Shown here one piece after another: positions 62,495-64,000 of a DNA stretch of 64,000 nucleotides. The translations under genes were made by a program, and so were the position numbers. How positions within the stretch are numbered: the first letter of the stretch is position 1; each line of letters opens with the position of its first letter. This stretch comes from Rhizosphaericola mali (GTDB lineage: Bacteria; Bacteroidota; Bacteroidia; Chitinophagales; Chitinophagaceae), in contig NZ_CP044016.1 in the NCBI RefSeq assembly GCF_004337365.2, positions 2,542,001-2,606,000 of the forward strand. Reading direction: 5' to 3'. The notes beneath the pieces are model-generated. The model worked only from the letters and a program-made list of their open reading frames with translations, made no database searches and was not told where the DNA came from.

Positions 62495-64000
62495 CTATCG
62501 TTTAAATAAACGTCTTATTTTAGCAAAAAAGTTTAAATGTTTACTTTGTTCTTGATCATAATATCCACTCCTATCCGTCCCGTAGCCATAACCATAACCA
62601 TAACCATAACCATAACCATAACCATAACCATAGCCATAATTACTTCCTTGTTTTACGTCATTAACTACTAATCCTAAATTTCCTAATTTCATGCTTTCTT
62701 CAATATCACGAATAATATTTAATTGATTTTTGAAAGTATATTTCAATCTAACCACATACAAACTTAAGTCCACAACATCAGATAGAACCATTGCGTCTGT
62801 TACTAAACCTACTGGTGCGGTATCAACAATTATATAATCAAACTCTTTTCTTAATTCTTCAAACAATTGCTTTGTTCTACTACTCATTAATAATTCTGAA
62901 GGATTTGGTGGTATTGGTCCTGAATTAAGGATAAATAAGTTTTCTGAAAATGTGGTTGCTTTAATAATATCATTTATAGACATTGAATTATCAACCATGT
63001 AGTTACTATAGCCACTAATATTAGGTATTGCGAACATTTCAGAAATTTTAGGCTTTCGCAAATCCAACTCCATTAATAGTATTTTACTTCCTGTAATTGC
63101 TAAAGACATAGACAAATTTGCAGCGATGAAAGACTTACCTTCTCCACTCATACTAGATGTTAATGTTATAATTCCATTTTTTTGATTTTTGATAAGAAAT
63201 TGTAAGTTAGTACGCATTACTCTGAACTGTTCTGCAATAGCAGCACGGGATTCTTTGGTTATTACTATATTTTTATCACTTCTACTATGTCCTATTTCTC
63301 CAATTATAGGACTCTTAATTGTGTCAGTTATTTCATTTTTTGTCTCTATTTTATTTTTAAATAACTCAAATATCGATATCAATAAAATAGGAATAATTAA
63401 ACCTGCTATAATAGCAAACACCCAAATCAATGCACGTTTTGGTTTAACAGGCGAGTAATTACATTTTGCAGGATCAATTAATTTAGAATTTGCAGAAGAA
63501 CCAGCTCTATAAATATCCATCTGCTCTTTCTTTTGTAACAAAAACAAAAATAATTGCTCTTTTACATTTTCTTGACGATCAATACCTTGATAATTTTTTT
63601 GTAATTCGGGTATTTTGGCAATACCGTTTTTGTAAACATTTCTCTTACTTTCTATATTTTTTAAACTTAATAATATATTACTTTTTAAATTTTGAAGAGA
63701 CTTTACCAAATTTATTTGTGCACTTGATATTTGACTTTCTATATTAATAATTATAGGATTATCTGGTTTAGCAGTTTCCAAATTATGGATTCTTGCCAAT
63801 ACTAATGAATTATATGCAGTAGATAATAATGTATAATTTTCATCATTAATCAAAGATGAATTGGGAACAATAGAATAACCTCCTTTTTTTAGTTTTTCTA
63901 AAACATCATTTATCATTTCCAATTGAAAATTCTGTTCTTCAATACCTGACTCCGCAGTGTTAAATTTTCCATCAATCAACCCAGCCTTAGTATCAACATC
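62495..64000 (-). CDS. Wzc-like chain-length determinant with BY-kinase domain (partial at window edge)
   Basis: About 501 codons open to the right edge; the N-terminal Wzz part is outside. The visible part begins in the periplasmic coiled coil, passes KPKRALIWVFAIIAGLIIPI (second membrane helix, preceded by the Pro-rich PVKPKR), then the bacterial tyrosine kinase: SSMSGEGKSFIAA (Walker A), LLMELDLRKP (Walker A') and YIIVDTAPVGLVTDA (Walker B). The tail holds ten YG repeats, GYYDQEQ, and a basic end, giving a long tyrosine cluster for autophosphorylation. It controls polymerisation and export of the capsule or exopolysaccharide. First seen gene of the second locus. Confidence 0.88.
   Translation of the reverse strand, partial: DVDTKAGLIDGKFNTAESGIEEQNFQLEMINDVLEKLKKGGYSIVPNSSLINDENYTLLSTAYNSLVLARIHNLETAKPDNPIIINIESQISSAQINLVKSLQNLKSNILLSLKNIESKRNVYKNGIAKIPELQKNYQGIDRQENVKEQLFLFLLQKKEQMDIYRAGSSANSKLIDPAKCNYSPVKPKRALIWVFAIIAGLIIPILLISIFELFKNKIETKNEITDTIKSPIIGEIGHSRSDKNIVITKESRAAIAEQFRVMRTNLQFLIKNQKNGIITLTSSMSGEGKSFIAANLSMSLAITGSKILLMELDLRKPKISEMFAIPNISGYSNYMVDNSMSINDIIKATTFSENLFILNSGPIPPNPSELLMSSRTKQLFEELRKEFDYIIVDTAPVGLVTDAMVLSDVVDLSLYVVRLKYTFKNQLNIIRDIEESMKLGNLGLVVNDVKQGSNYGYGYGYGYGYGYGYGYGYGTDRSGYYDQEQSKHLNFFAKIRRLFKR
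62579..62638 (-). repeat. Hexanucleotide tandem repeat coding for (Tyr-Gly)10
   Basis: Ten 6-base units TATGGN; the seven inner ones are identical (TATGGT). They code for ten YG pairs in the tyrosine-rich tail of the Wzc-like kinase. Units of six bases keep the frame when copies are gained or lost. Confidence 0.9.

Noticed and set aside
62579-62638. CRISPR-like repeat
   Set aside because: It is a contiguous hexamer tandem repeat in a coding frame without spacers.

Overview
The window looks like chromosomal DNA from a low-GC member of the Bacteroidota, most like the Sphingobacteriia/Chitinophagia side; I cannot name a genus. The reasons are AT-rich DNA throughout, start codons preceded by A-rich rather than Shine-Dalgarno sequence, several -7 boxes of the Bacteroidota type TAnnTTTG, an MqnA (futalosine) menaquinone gene, and the typical family set (DUF1972 and PF05704 glycosyltransferases, a short LeuA, a PF10136 membrane protein). 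I see no insertion sequence, CRISPR array, rRNA or tRNA.

Layout. (1) 1-1090, plus strand: the 3' end of lysA and an MlaF-type ABC ATPase. (2) 1079-9454, minus strand: a seven-gene polysaccharide locus with three clear glycosyltransferases plus a DUF1972 one, an O-antigen polymerase/ligase, a pyruvyl transferase and a Wzx-type flippase. (3) 9501-19006: housekeeping and membrane genes on both strands (PF10136 protein, ClC channel, mqnA, purB, FAH-family hydrolase, a helical-repeat protein). (4) 19200-33725, plus strand: nearly the whole branched-chain amino-acid pathway, leuA-leuC-x-x-leuD-abc-leuB, then an attenuator, then ilvD-ilvB-ilvN-ilvC-x-ilvA. Only the transaminase is missing. gpsA follows. 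(5) 34739-64000, minus strand: a second, larger polysaccharide locus. It opens (5' end, at the right edge) with a Wzc-like tyrosine kinase, a UDP-sugar dehydrogenase and an ABC exporter, continues with six genes for a CDP-3,6-dideoxyhexose, and then holds about a dozen glycosyltransferases, a polymerase and an acyltransferase.

How it works together. The CDP-sugar block contains RfbF, RfbG, RfbH and an E3-type reductase, which together make CDP-4-keto-3,6-dideoxyglucose. It also contains an acetolactate-synthase-like ThDP enzyme and a short-chain reductase. That set is the one known for yersiniose-type branched-chain sugars, so the surface glycan of this organism may carry a 4-C-branched 3,6-dideoxyhexose. 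The ilv genes are preceded by an untypically clear ribosome-mediated attenuator: a 33-residue leader peptide with ten Ile/Val codons in a row, a terminator, and a competing antiterminator whose first strand lies inside the last leader codons.

Signs of recent change sit in the second locus. The epimerase gene at its 3' end is frameshifted, the acyltransferase has lost its normal C-terminus through another frameshift, and next to it lies the orphaned 3' tail of a glycosyltransferase that shares 30 identical bases with the intact gene on the other side.
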